From positions 9,196,041 to 9,260,040 of the forward strand of contig CM064552.1 of assembly GCA_032716605.1 (NCBI GenBank): 64,000 nt of DNA, written 5' to 3'. The notes beneath the pieces were generated by a model. The model was not told the origin of the DNA. It made no database searches and saw nothing but the letters and a program-made list of their open reading frames with translations. Below are positions 1 through 9,811 of the stretch, in pieces. This DNA comes from Paralithodes platypus. Lineage: Eukaryota > Arthropoda > Malacostraca > Decapoda > Lithodidae. The translations under genes and the position numbers were made by a program. Numbering within the stretch: the stretch's first letter is position 1; each line of letters begins with the position of its first letter.

Positions 1-559
1 ACGGTACGACGAATATAAGTGTAGATGTAATATAAGTGTAGATGTAATATAAGTGTAGATGTAATATAACTGTAGATGTAATATAAGTGTAGATGTAATA
101 TAACTGTAGATGTAATATAACTGTAGATGTAATATAAGTGTAGATGTAATATAAGTGTAGATGTAATATAAGTGTAGATGTAATATAACTGTAGATGTAA
201 TATAAGTGTAGATGTAATATAAGTGTAGATGTAATATAACTGTAGATGTAATATAAGTGTAGATGTAATATAACTGTAGATGTAATATAACTGTAGATGT
301 AATATAAGTGTAGATGTAATATAAGTGTAGATGTAATATAACTGTAGATGTAATATAACTGTAGATGTAATATAACTGTAGATGTAATATAAGTGTAGAT
401 GTAATATAACTGTAGATGTAATATAAGTGTAGATGTAATATAACTGTAGATGTAATATAACTGTAGATGTAATATAACTGTAGATGTAATATAACTGTAG
501 ATGTAATATAACTGTAGATGTAATATAACTGTAGATGTAATATAACTGTAGATGTAATA
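1..559. repeat. 17-bp minisatellite, about 32 units
   Basis: Head-to-tail units of TGTAGATGTAATATAAS with period 17. The only common variable site is G or C in AAGTG/AACTG. The last seven or so units are all C-type, while the rest mix both. A single unit with the same flanks lies at about 1207-1230, so the array grew inside a duplicated segment. Confidence 0.97.
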
Positions 560-701
560 GTATGCAACACAAACCGTTCCATGGCCCGATATATATCTTG
601 TCTCTCATCTCTCCCTGTCTCGTTTAGTCGGCATCTTATGTACCTGCTATAGGATCTGGCAAGGAGCTTAATCCGTTTAACCCTTTCACTACGAGAGATC
701 T
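560..701 (+). other. Non-array part of duplicated segment, copy 1
   Basis: From the array edge to the TTAA of the next element, this matches 1230-1318 and then 2229-2292. Shared text includes CGGCATCTTATGTAC and ACCTGCTATAG. Its last part is a central piece of a family C element (AACCCTTTCACTAC). Confidence 0.8.
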
Positions 702-1192
702 TTAAGGGGGGTCACCTGCTCTTTAAGGGGGGTCACCTGCTTTTTAAGGGGGGCCACCTGCTCTTTAAGGGGGGTCACCTGCTTTTTAAGGGGGGTCACC
801 TGCTTTTTAAGGGGGGTCACCTGCTTTGTTTTCTCCTTTTCTCTTTTTCCCTTTCTTTGGCTTGTTTCCATTCGGCCCCATTCAGCCTACTGTTTTAAGA
901 CGTTTATCCCCATCCAGGTGTCGATTTTTTTCCTGGCGAGCGATAGCGAGCCAGCATTGTATGGAGAAATCCGGCTTCGCCGGAGAAATTTTTCTATCGA
1001 AAAATGTACAAATTTAGCTTTCTGTCAAAATAAAAATATATATATATGCTGGCTCGCTACCGCTTGCCAGGAAAATATTGACACCTGGATGGGGATAAAC
1101 TCTTAAAACAGTAGGCTGAATGGGGCGGAATGGATACAAGCCAAACAGGGAGGGAGAGAAAGAGAAAACAAACGAGGTGAGCTCCCTTATAA
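702..1192 (+). mobile_element. MITE family B with amplified terminus
   Basis: The left end is six tandem 21-bp copies of TTAAGGGGGGTCACCTGCTT-type terminus, with TTAA at 702, 723, 744, 765, 786 and 807. The body carries the inverted module on both sides of CCGGCTTCGCCGG. The right end GAGCTCCCTTAT is a mutated TTAA end of the GGGAGCCCACC type. Confidence 0.9.
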
Positions 1193-1200
1193 TCAGTTAG

Positions 1201-1318
1201 TACGACGAAAACAACTGTAGATGTAATATTGTGTAACATAAACCGTTCAATGCCAGTATATCGTGTTTCTCATCTCTTCCCTGTCTCCTTCAGTCGGCAT
1301 CTTATGTACAGTCGCGCT
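1201..1318 (+). other. Proximal part of duplicated segment, copy 2
   Basis: Begins GTACGACGA like positions 4-12. It has one 17-bp unit where copy 1 has 32, then matches 560-648 to CTTATGTA. Copy 2 is interrupted at this TA and resumes at 2229. Confidence 0.8.
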
Positions 1319-1519
1319 AATAAGTTATGGCCCAGCTGTCATTACGTTTGGCTTTCTCTGTGCTGTATTAATGTCTGTCAGATGTTGAATAGGGTTGGTA
1401 AGTGTAGGAACATGGTTGTATATTTCACTCGATATGAAGAAATGAAGCTTAGATATTGCTGATACCAATTATTGATCAAAACATACTTGGTGCCGAGACA
1501 TCACTTATTAGCGCGATTG
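1319..1519 (+). mobile_element. mariner-like MITE N, copy 1
   Basis: 201 bp flanked by TA. The ends are CAGTCGCGCTAATAAGT and its inverse (ATTAGCGCGATTG). The interior matches copies at 1522-1732 (inverted) and 31012-31183. TA target and CAGTC ends suggest Tc1/mariner; no transposase is present. Confidence 0.75.
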
Positions 1520-1521
1520 TA

Positions 1522-1732
1522 CAGTCGCGCTAATAAGTGATGTCTCGGCACCATGTATGTTTTGATCAATAATTGGTATCAGCAATATCTAAGCTTAATT
1601 TCTTCATATCGAGTGAAATATATTAATATGTTCCTACACTTACCCACCCTATTCTACATCTGACAGACATTAATACAGCACAGAGCAAGCCAAACGTAAT
1701 GACAGCTGAGACATGACTTATTAGCGCCACCG
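1522..1732 (-). mobile_element. mariner-like MITE N, copy 2 (inverted)
   Basis: Near-perfect inverse of 1319-1519, separated from it by a single TA. Together they form a ~410-bp foldback. The distal end ATTAGCGCCACCG is followed by TA. Confidence 0.75.
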
Positions 1733-1748
1733 TACAATCGGGGGTATT

Positions 1749-1880
1749 AAGTGTTGTCATAGATTCCAGTGGTTTTCGCTCAAAAAGTCTTATTGGTATC
1801 TTTATAGTTACTGGGAAAAGTGCTTTTCCCTCAAAGTATTAGTCAGTGTCCGAAACTTTGTGAAATATTTGACAACACTT
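1749..1880. mobile_element. Small terminal-inverted-repeat element M
   Basis: 132 bp bounded by AAGTGTTGTCA and its inverse TGACAACACTT. There is no coding capacity and no second copy was noticed in the window. Confidence 0.55.
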
Positions 1881-1881
1881 A

Positions 1882-2220
1882 TTAAGGGGAGGTTTTTAGT
1901 TAGTTCGCTAGACCTCCATCAAGCTTAACATTACAGCCCCTAGACCCCCTTTCAAGATAAATTTGTAAAACATTTCGGTAGAAAAATGTCCCGGCCGAAG
2001 GCCGGTTCCTCTTAAATTACAGGCTCGCTATCGCTCGCCAGGAAAAAATTGACACCTAAATGGCACGAAAAGTGTTAACATTTACAGAAATGGGGCGAAA
2101 GTTCTTAAAATCGCCAAACTAATGGGGCGAACGTCTTATAATATCAAAAGCAATGGGGCTAACCATGAGGGAGAAAGGGGTCAAGAAAAAAATCCCTCAA
2201 GTGGAAATCTCCCCTTTAAC
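1882..2220 (+). mobile_element. MITE family A
   Basis: Starts TTAAGGGGAGG and has hairpin CCGGCCGAAGGCCGG, the module GGCTCGCTATCGCTCGCC and the ~32-bp internal repeats. The right end is CTCCCCTTTAA, one base longer than usual. Confidence 0.92.
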
Positions 2221-2226
2221 CTCGAC

Positions 2227-2298
2227 CGTACCTGCTATAGTCTCTGGCAAGGAGCAGCTAAACCCGATTAACCCTTTCACTACCAGGACCTTTAACCT
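2227..2298 (+). other. Distal part of duplicated segment, copy 2
   Basis: Resumes the copy-1 sequence (TACCTGCTATAG, CTCTGGCAAGGAGC, ATTAACCCTTTCACTACC). The interval 1319-2228 is thus an insertion cluster bounded by TA on both sides. Confidence 0.75.
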
Positions 2299-2502
2299 TT
2301 AACCCTTTGAGTACCAGCGACGGGGGGTGGTCTATTTTTATTCTAGCTATATTTAGACGATATTATGCAGCTGCGGAAGGACCTGCGGTAGTTCAAATGG
2401 TTGGTTGAGATAGTTTGAAGCCTTTATTATTGCTAGAGGTCCTTCCTAATCTCAATAAAATCGTGTAATAGTGGCCAGAATATGAAGAAATGAACAGGTT
2501 AA
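2299..2502. mobile_element. MITE family C1
   Basis: TTAACCCTTTGAGTACCAGC to CAGGTTAA. Contains the inner pair TTTAGACGATATTATGCAGC and AATAAAATCGTGTAATAGT. Confidence 0.8.
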
Positions 2503-2509
2503 TGAGCTT

Positions 2510-2822
2510 CACCCCTTCTGTACCAGCGACGTCTTTGTAATTTTATTCAAGCTACATTTCAAAATAAATTTGTACATTTTCGGTAGCAAAATGTTTCGGC
2601 CGAAGGCCGATTCCTCTTAGATTACAGGCTCGCTATCGCTCGCCAGGAAAATTCTCGACAACTAAATGGCACGAAAGATCTTAACAATTACAGAAATTGG
2701 GCGAAAGTTCTAAAAAACGCCAAACTAATGGGGCAAACGTCTTAAAATCTCAAAAGCAATGAGGTTAAACATGATGGAGAAAGGGGTCCAGAAAAGAATC
2801 CCTCAAGTGGAAATCTCCCCTT
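2510..2822 (+). mobile_element. Chimera: left end of C joined to right part of A
   Basis: ACCCCTTCTGTACCAGCGAC continues as family C to about 2563. It then switches within TTCAAAATAAATTTGTAC into the family A body and ends CTCCCCTTAA. Confidence 0.8.
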
Positions 2823-3039
2823 AACATTATACTAGGATATTACAGTAACTTGACATACACTTTAATAACACACTTGATCATTTACCTTCATAATACAATT
2901 TCTTCATCTAATTTGATAAACTTAATAATAAAGTTTAGTGATGCAAAATGATAAAGAAGATAATACAATTTCACAATACTGTAATAATATAATTCACAGG
3001 ACTATTTGATATTAAAGTGGTATTACATAAGAGCTTGTA

Positions 3040-3041
<2 letters not shown>

Positions 3042-3127
<86 letters not shown>

Positions 3128-3130
3128 GCG

Positions 3131-3160
<30 letters not shown>
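3042..3160. repeat. (TA)n microsatellite
   Basis: Almost pure TA with one CGCGTA interruption near 3126. Confidence 0.99.
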
Positions 3161-3165
<5 letters not shown>

Positions 3166-3921
3166 ACCACCCACGTGTAATGACTGCCACTTAAAGTTCA
3201 TAAGGTCTGTGTTCTGACATTATCACAACATTGTCTATATTGCCTTAAAAAGTTGTCAGTTGTACGACGTGACCGTGAACACTTGAACACCTTCGTAGTA
3301 TGCAAGCCAAACAGTCGACGTTCATTAGTGCACGCCAGATTCCTTACTTCGGTACTGTGACGCGTTTCTGGCTAACACCATACGATTTCACTGGGTTTAG
3401 GAAGGATCTGTGGGAGTTAAAATGTTCGTTGACTTATACTGTAGGTCTATATACATCTATGGTTCTTTGAGGGCCTTCCAAAGCTGAGCGCAAATGTCTG
3501 ATGTTAGCAGCAAGAATGAAGTAAAACAAAAATCCTCCCCGGATACTGAAAGGGGTAAAATGCTTCGAAGTACTATAGTTCTTCTGAATATTGTAGTCAC
3601 TCATGAAAATTCTTAGACCTCATGTGACTTAAACTCTGAACTAATTGAGAGTTATTTCAGTTAATTAGGAAGGGGGACCAGAAAAACGACCTTTCACCCC
3701 TTAAAGCGTACAACTATTCTTGGCCACCACTGTACAGGATAGTGTTTTTCCCTAATTGTGTTGACCCTGAAGAGAGCCTTGGATGGTAGACACCTAGCTT
3801 ATAGCGCCCCTACCGGTATGTCCGGTTCTAAAAGTTCGCATCTAGACACAAGGGTATTCACATAATGACGTACACTCTAGGTACAGTTGCTGTGAGTAGG
3901 CAACCCAACCCGACTCGAAAA
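3161..3921. other. Mostly unique DNA with a degenerate C3 element
   Basis: About 3345-3565 retains family C3 landmarks (GTGACGCGTTTCTGGCTA, TTTAGGAAGGATCTGTGG, CTGAAAGGGGTAA). About 3664-3705 looks like a worn A right end. Nothing coding is recognised. Confidence 0.5.
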
Positions 3922-4792
3922 TGTAAACCAACCCATAATAATATAAACCAACCCATAATAATATAAACCAACCCATAATAATATAAACCAACCCATAATA
4001 ATATAAACCAATCCATAATAATATAAACCAACCCATAATATAACCAACCCTAATAATATAAACTAAGCCATAATAATATAAACCAACCCATAATAATATA
4101 AACCAATCCATAATAATATAAACCAACCCATAATAATATAAACCAACCCATAATAATATAAACCAACCCATAATAATATAAACCAACCCATAATAATATA
4201 AACCAACCCATAATAATATAAACAACCCATAATAGTATAAACCCACCCATAATAATATAAACCCACCCATAATAATATAAACCCACCCATAATAATATAA
4301 ACCAACCCATAATAATATAAACCAACCCATAATAATATAAACCAACCCATAATAATATAAACCAACCCATAATAATATAAACCAACCCATAATAATATAA
4401 ACCAACCCATAATAATATAAACCAACCCATAATAATATAAACAACCCATAATAGTATAAACCCACCCATAATAATATAAACCCACCCATAATAATATAAA
4501 CCCACCCATAATAATATAAACCAACCCATAATAATATAAACCAACCCATAATAATATAAACCAACCCATAATATAAACCAACCCATAATAATATAAACCA
4601 ACCCATAATAATATAAACCAACCCATAATAATATAAACCAACCCATAATAATATAAACCAACCCATAATAATATAAACCAATCATAATAATATAAACCAA
4701 CCCATAATAATATAAACCAACCCATAATATAAACCAACCCATAATAATATAAACCAACCCATAATAATATAAACCAACCCATAATAATATTG
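3922..4792. repeat. 20-bp minisatellite, about 43 units
   Basis: Units of AACCAACCCATAATAATATA. A variant block (AACAACCC, TAGTATA, then three CCCACCC units) occurs at about 4222-4290 and again 220 bp later, giving an 11-unit higher-order repeat. The open minus-strand frames are an artefact of the period. Confidence 0.97.
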
Positions 4793-4996
4793 TTCGTAAA
4801 CATTTCCTTCCCAACCAAGTATTTAGCCTGTGGAACAAGTTGCCGAGCTTTGTCGTAAACAGTCGCACAGTCCAAACTTTCAAAGGTTCCATAGATAAAT
4901 ATCTTGTCTCAGATATTCTACTGAATGTGTTTATCCTTTAATAATGCACTTAATCTTCCCTATGGTAACTATTCTTTACTCTTCACTACGTGGCCT

Positions 4997-5150
<154 letters not shown>

Positions 5151-5484
5151 TTTTTACCCTGGCGAATAATTGTACTTGTTCGCTTTGGGCTAAACCACTC
5201 GCTATAGAGCTCACTGGCTGATTGCACTGTCCAACGCATTTATCGTGTTTGTTATTGCAACTGAAAGATGTTATTAGGACACAATACCATCAGCAACTCA
5301 GCTTAAAGCAGTATTCTCAAGCCAACGCGACCAAGTATGAGTTGGCCGAGTAAAAAATATAAAATATAATGCAGTGTGGACAGTATTATGTTGCTTCTTC
5401 TTGTCCTTTAGGTGTGTGTGTGTGTGTGTGTGGGGGGGGGGGGATTAGTTTGTTCCCTAGACCTCTATCAAGCTTTAATAAAAA

Positions 5485-5564
<80 letters not shown>

Positions 5565-5670
5565 CCAAACAACCCCTTCGTAAAATTTGTGAATTTTTTG
5601 GTTGAACAAAATGGCCGGATCCTCATAAATTGTAGACTTGCCAGAAAAAACAAAATCGGCACTTAAATAG

Positions 5671-6010
5671 CACGCTCTGTCTTATAATAGCACGCTCTGT
5701 CTTATAATAGCACGCTCTGTCTTATAATAGCACGCTCTGTCTTATAATAGCACGCTCTGTCTTATAATAGCACGCTCTGTCTTATAATAGCACGCTCTGT
5801 CTTATAATAGCACGCTCTGTCTTATAATAGCACGCTCTGTCTTATAATAGCACGCTCTGTCTTATAATAGCACGCTCTGTCTTATAATAGCACGCTCTGT
5901 CTTATAATAGCACGCTCTGTCTTATAATAGCACGCTCTGTCTTATAATAGCACGCTCTGTCTTATAATAGCACGCTCTGTCTTATAATAGCACGTTCTGT
6001 CTTCTAATTG
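5671..6010 (+). repeat. 20-bp minisatellite born inside a family A MITE, 17 units
   Basis: Seventeen units of CACGCTCTGTCTTATAATAG. The unit corresponds to the A segment GGCACGAAAGGTCTTAAAAT, present once in other copies. A sequence lies directly on both sides. Confidence 0.9.
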
Positions 6011-6052
6011 GCAACAAATTGGGGAACCGGTCTTAAAATCGCCAAACCAGTT

Positions 6053-6269
6053 CAGTCACTTATAATAATTCGTGGACCCCTTGTGTTTTTATTTGTGCAA
6101 TTGTAACTATCTGGATTTATTTTTGGATGGAACTCGCTTAACAATAAATAGTATAACATAGGTGTGTAGTTGATGCATAGACAATTATATTCATAAATTC
6201 GTTTCAATAGATAGGCCATACTTCCATCAGTAGAAATAGGTGAAGTCCCCAAATTGTTATGAGTGACTG
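6053..6269. mobile_element. Terminal-inverted-repeat element O nested in A
   Basis: 217 bp with ends CAGTCACTTATAATAATTCG and its inverse (AATTGTTATGAGTGACTG). It splits the A text between GCCAAACCAG and CGTCTTCAAATATCC. The CAGT ends hint at mariner type, but the target duplication is unclear. Confidence 0.65.
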
Positions 6270-6427
6270 TACGTCTTCAAATATCCAAACTAACATGAGG
6301 GAGAAGGAGAGCCAGTAAATATTAAACAATCCGAGGAGTGTTTTCAGCTTAGCAGATTCCATTAATATACTCGGCTTGATTTCACCTGTCGGTAAATTGA
6401 ATGTCTTAGCAATTGTTTTCTCAATAC

Positions 6428-6753
6428 TTGAGGGGAGGTTTTTAGTTGATTATCTAGACTTCCATCAAGCTTAAAATTACTCCCCCTAGATCCCCTTTCA
6501 AGATAAATTTGTACATTTTTCGGTAGAAAAATTTCCCGGCCGAAGGCCGGTTCCCCTTAAATTACAGGCTCGCCAGGAAAAAATCGACACCTAAATGGCA
6601 CGAATGGTCTCAAAATTGCCAGAAATGGGGCGAGGGTTCTTAAAATCGCCAAACTAATGGGGCGAACGTCTTAAAATATCAAAAGCAATGGGACTAAACA
6701 TGAGGGAGACAGGAGTCAAGAAAAAAATCCTCCAGGTGGAAATCTCCCCTTAA
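6428..6753 (+). mobile_element. MITE family A
   Basis: Starts TTGAGGGGAGG (mutated TTAA) and ends TCTCCCCTTAA, with intact hairpin and module. One half of GCTCGCTATCGCTCGCCAGG is deleted. Confidence 0.9.
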
Positions 6754-6889
6754 ACCATCCAGTAGCGATGACGTTTGTTTGGTCTTATTTTCAGTATAAA
6801 TAAACGCTTAGCATCTTAAGAACTATCTATGGGAGTTGACATGGATAAATGAGAGAGTTGGAGCCCCTTTAATCCATAGTCCAGGATAC
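6754..6889. mobile_element. Degenerate family C fragment
   Basis: CAGTAGCGATGACGTTTG, AGCATCTTAAGAACTATC and GGGAGTTGACATGGA follow the order of C landmarks, but the right half is lost. Confidence 0.35.
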
Positions 6890-7050
6890 CATACACGGAT
6901 TTGTGTACAAGATTACCGACGCAACTCGGGCTATCGAGATTTCATCCTGGAATGTGGATCCTGCGACTTGTGCATGAATTGAAATACATTCTCCAAGTAG
7001 GATTTCCCTTCTCCTTAATATATATAGGAAAAGGTTAAGATTACTTTATC

Positions 7051-7120
7051 ACGCCGTGATGTAGTGGATAAAAGACTTGGACACTCGTTCTGAGTGTCTG
7101 ATGTTCGAACCCGGCTGGGA
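7051..7120 (+). ncRNA. tRNA-derived SINE head
   Basis: A box-A-like TGATGTAGTGGATAA is followed about 40 bases on by a canonical box B, GTTCGAACCCG. Anticodon-arm-like pairing ACACTC/GAGTGT is visible. It lacks a proper acceptor stem, so it is a SINE or tRNA pseudogene. Confidence 0.5.
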
Positions 7121-7183
7121 GTATATATATATATATATATATATCACAAATATACGTGTGCTACTAAATGTTTATATACTCTC

Positions 7184-7250
7184 AGTGGGTCTCGAACCAC
7201 CGACAGTCAGGACGATTGTCCTGTGCTTTAACCAACTCTACCATGCACGA
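7184..7250 (-). ncRNA. tRNA-derived SINE head (minus strand)
   Basis: On the minus strand, TGGTAGAGTTGGTTAAAGC (box A) precedes GGTTCGAGACCC (box B). The central stem is CAGGAC/GTCCTG. It sits in the inverted arm opposite 7051-7120. Confidence 0.5.
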
Positions 7251-7345
7251 CGTGATAAAGGATACCTATTATTTTCCTATTTATATTAAGGAGAAGATAT
7301 AGTGGAGAAAGTATTTCATTTCATATACATGTCGTAGGATCCATA

Positions 7346-7792
7346 TTCCAAGATACCATGCAGGGATTTTTACAAGTACCCTTACGCAGTTCAGGTTAAA
7401 ATTGACTTTATTTATCTAATCCAACCAAGCACGAAAGTCATACATATTTAGTATAGCTCACAAGTACACGTGAACTACTAAATGTCTTGACTGTCGGTGG
7501 TTCGAGCCCCGTCGAGAACATAAAAATATTTAGTGTTAGCAAGTTCTATAGGCTATGTGTTTTCAGTTAAATTGGTTTATATTTTCATTAAGAAATATAT
7601 CAAAGTATCATTAATTAATGTTAATACTAGCATAACAAATCATAATTACTTAAGCATCTATATGGAAATGATAAATACCCAATATGTAGAATTTTGTATT
7701 AAACCATTCCTTATCTGTATGACATAGTATAGCAATTGGCATGATTATTTAAATTCCTTGTCAGAATAAAAAGGTAAATTATTCTATAGTCT
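7346..7792. other. Low-copy AT-rich DNA with a third box-B fragment
   Basis: GGTGGTTCGAGCCCCGTCG at about 7496-7514, with the preceding CTACTAAATGT, matches parts of 7155-7215 and so is SINE debris. The rest shows no recognisable gene. Confidence 0.4.
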
Positions 7793-8660
7793 ATTTTTTT
7801 CCAGCTGAGCCTAAATTGTCAGGTTTCTATCTTTGTTACTCAGCTATAAGGTAGATTTTGTTACTCAGCTATAAGGTAGATTTTGTTACTCAGCTATAAG
7901 GTAGATTTTGTTACTCAGCTATAAGGTAGATTTTGTTACTCAGCTATAAGGTAGATTTTGTTACTCAGCTATAAGGTAGATTTTGTTACTCAGCTATAAG
8001 GTAGATTTTGTTACTCAGCTATAAGGTAGATTTTGTTACTCAGCTATAAGGTAGATTTTGTTACTCAGCTATAAGGTAGATTTTGTTACTCAGCTATAAG
8101 GTAGATTTTGTTACTCAGCTATAAGGTAGATTTTGTTACTCAGCTATAAGGTAGATTTTGTTACTCAGCTATAAGGTAGATTTTGTTACTCAGCTATAAG
8201 GTAGATTTTGTTACTCAGCTATAAGGTAGATTTTGTTACTCAGCTATAAGGTAGATTTTGTTACTCAGCTATAAGGTAGATTTTGTTACTCAGCTATAAG
8301 GTAGATTTTGTTACTCAGCTATAAGGTAGATTTTGTTACTCAGCTATAAGGTAGATTTTGTTACTCAGCTATAAGGTAGATTTTGTTACTCGGCTATAAG
8401 GTAGATTTTGTTACTCAGCTATAAGGTAGATTTTGTTACTCAGCTATAAGGTAGATTTTGTTACTCGGCTATAAGGTAGATTTTGTTACTCAGCTATAAG
8501 GTAGATTTTGTAGCGAAAGATGATGGTTATTCTGAAAACTTGGCATTAATATGACACACAGCCATAGTAGTTTCATATATTTCCATTAAGCATCGAGAAA
8601 TCAGATAATAAGAGATTCAATTTACGATCAGCTGGAAAAAAAATACAGTTTACTATATAT
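7793..8660. mobile_element. Element D, copy 1, expanded by a minisatellite
   Basis: Ends are TATTTTTTTCCAGCTGA and its inverse CAGCTGGAAAAAAAATACAG. The part after the array (8511-8640), read on the minus strand, matches 16500-16990. It contains the unoccupied TTAA at 8586-8589 where the copy at 16487 carries an A2. Confidence 0.7.
7836..8510 (+). repeat. 25-bp minisatellite inside element D, 27 units
   Basis: Exactly 27 units with period 25, built on TTACTCAGCTATAAGGTAGA plus TTTTG. Only two units carry CGGCT instead of CAGCT. Element D at 16487-17066 has one diverged counterpart (TTACTCGGGTATCATC on its minus strand). Confidence 0.95.
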
Positions 8661-8663
8661 ATT

Positions 8664-8720
8664 TATTGTCAGCCGCCTTTATCCCCGAGGGGGTGGACAC
8701 GAATGAATCGCTTCCATCAA
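8664..8720 (-). mobile_element. LINE 3'-end fragment
   Basis: ATCCCCGAGGGGGTGGACAC followed by GAATGAATCGC matches the downstream end of the LINE pseudogene at 56505-56540 (ATCCCCGAAGGGGTGGCCAC). Only this tail is present. Confidence 0.5.
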
Positions 8721-8744
8721 GACAATTTTACAATTCTCTATACC

Positions 8745-8912
8745 CGCCGTTCCAAGTAGGTATATGTCATAACTCGTAAACCCTAACCTCTATGACTCAA
8801 AAAGGGCTAGAACAAATGGGCTGTAAATTTCCAAACTTATTCCCTGGCTGGCCTTTCCCAAATAGTAGAATTACTAGTTCGAATACTCTAGAAGCTTGTG
8901 AGTTAAGGGCAG
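8745..8912. mobile_element. Element F fragment
   Basis: AACCCTAACCTCTATGACTC, GGGCTAGAACAAATGGGCTG and TTCCCTGGCTGGCC also occur at 31196-31307 and 33509-33665, and relate to the palindromic F at 46034. Confidence 0.6.
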
Positions 8913-9237
8913 ATCCTTCACTTTTTGGTCGAGTCTTTAATTAATTTATTATTTTTCTAGTTTCCTCGCTAGACCTCCATCAAACTTAAAAAGACGCCCC
9001 CTAGATCTCCTTTCAAGATAAATGTTTAAATTTTTCGGTAGAAAAATTTCCCGGCCGAAGGCCGGTTCCTCTTAAATTACAGGCTCGGTATCGCTCGCCA
9101 GTAAAAAATCGACACCTAAATGGCAGGAAAGGTCTTAAAATTGACAGAAATGGGGCGAAAGTTCATAAAATCACCAAAATAATGGGGCTAAAGATGAGGG
9201 AGAAGGTGGTCTAGAAAAGCGCCATATCTCCCCTTAA
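8913..9237 (+). mobile_element. MITE family A2
   Basis: TTAAGGGCAGATCCTTCACT start, A2 linker CTAGTTTCCTCGCTAGACC, A core, end ATCTCCCCTTAA. Confidence 0.9.
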
Positions 9238-9249
9238 AGATGTTACTGT

Positions 9250-9490
9250 TCAAGAGTAGAAAAATGTCCTGGCCGAAGGTCGATTCTTTCTTAAATTACA
9301 GATTAGTTATCGCTCGCCAGGAACAAATCGACACCGAAAGGGCACGAAAGGTCTTAATATTGATAACAAAAATGAGGCGAAAGGTCTCAAAATCGCCAAA
9401 CTAACGAAACGAACGTCTTAAAACCTCAAAACTAATACGCTAAACATGAGGGAGAAGGGGGTCCAGAAAAAGCGAGTACTACCCCCTTAA
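9250..9490 (+). mobile_element. MITE family A, left-truncated
   Basis: Begins at AGAGTAGAAAAATGTCC and runs through the module and internal repeats to CCCCCTTAA. Confidence 0.85.
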
Positions 9491-9601
9491 TATGAGAATG
9501 AATGCTGAAACATTTATAGGAAAGTGCATTGTTTTGGCCACTTCAAAACGTCCAAAGACATAATATTAACTGAAAAGCATAATATGATATTTGTAAATAA
9601 C

Positions 9602-9700
9602 TGTCTTCGTGGTGCGATGTATAAGGTGTTGATTTTCGGTGTGAGCATCCTGGGTTCGAGTCCACGGACTGCCACATGTGTTTGTAAATTTCATTAATCG
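9602..9700 (+). ncRNA. tRNA-derived SINE
   Basis: Box-A-like GTGGTGCGATGTATAAGG and a perfect box B GGTTCGAGTCC. The tail (CACATGTGTTTG, TTTCATTAATC) resembles that of the copy at 56324 (CACAAATATG, TTTCATTAAT). Confidence 0.5.
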
Positions 9701-9811
9701 ATTTTAGGAGTATGGTTGGTTGTTGGAAGGAACATAATAATTATATAATAATGACTCGAAGGAAAACATTTAATTTACGAACTGTTTAAGAATAGCCTCT
9801 TTTGCCACACT

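Larger units (their letters stand above)
5410..6310 (+). mobile_element. MITE family A broken by arrays and a nested element
   Basis: After (GT)n and a G run (5411-5443), the A left end reads TAGTTTGTTCCCTAGACC. The segment after AAGCTTTAAT has become poly-A plus (CA)n (5476-5562). A 20-bp array fills 5671-6010, the A body resumes (CTTAAAATCGCCAAACC), element O interrupts it at 6053-6269, and AACATGAGGGAGAAG closes it. Confidence 0.8.
6955..7345. repeat. Inverted composite carrying two tRNA-like modules
   Basis: Left arm (GTGGATCCTGCGAC, TGAAATACATTCTCCA, CTCCTTAATATATATAGGAA, ACTTTATCACGCCGTG) is repeated inverted at 7228-7345. Each arm holds a tRNA-like unit (7051-7120 plus, 7184-7250 minus), separated by (TA)n and a short spacer. 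Confidence 0.6.

Noticed and set aside
3842..4892. Minus-strand frames of about 270-280 codons rich in MGWFILLW
   Set aside because: Tandem 20-bp array read in three frames.
7051..7250. Functional tRNA genes
   Set aside because: Box A and B are present, but acceptor stems do not pair and both modules lie in a repeated inverted structure.
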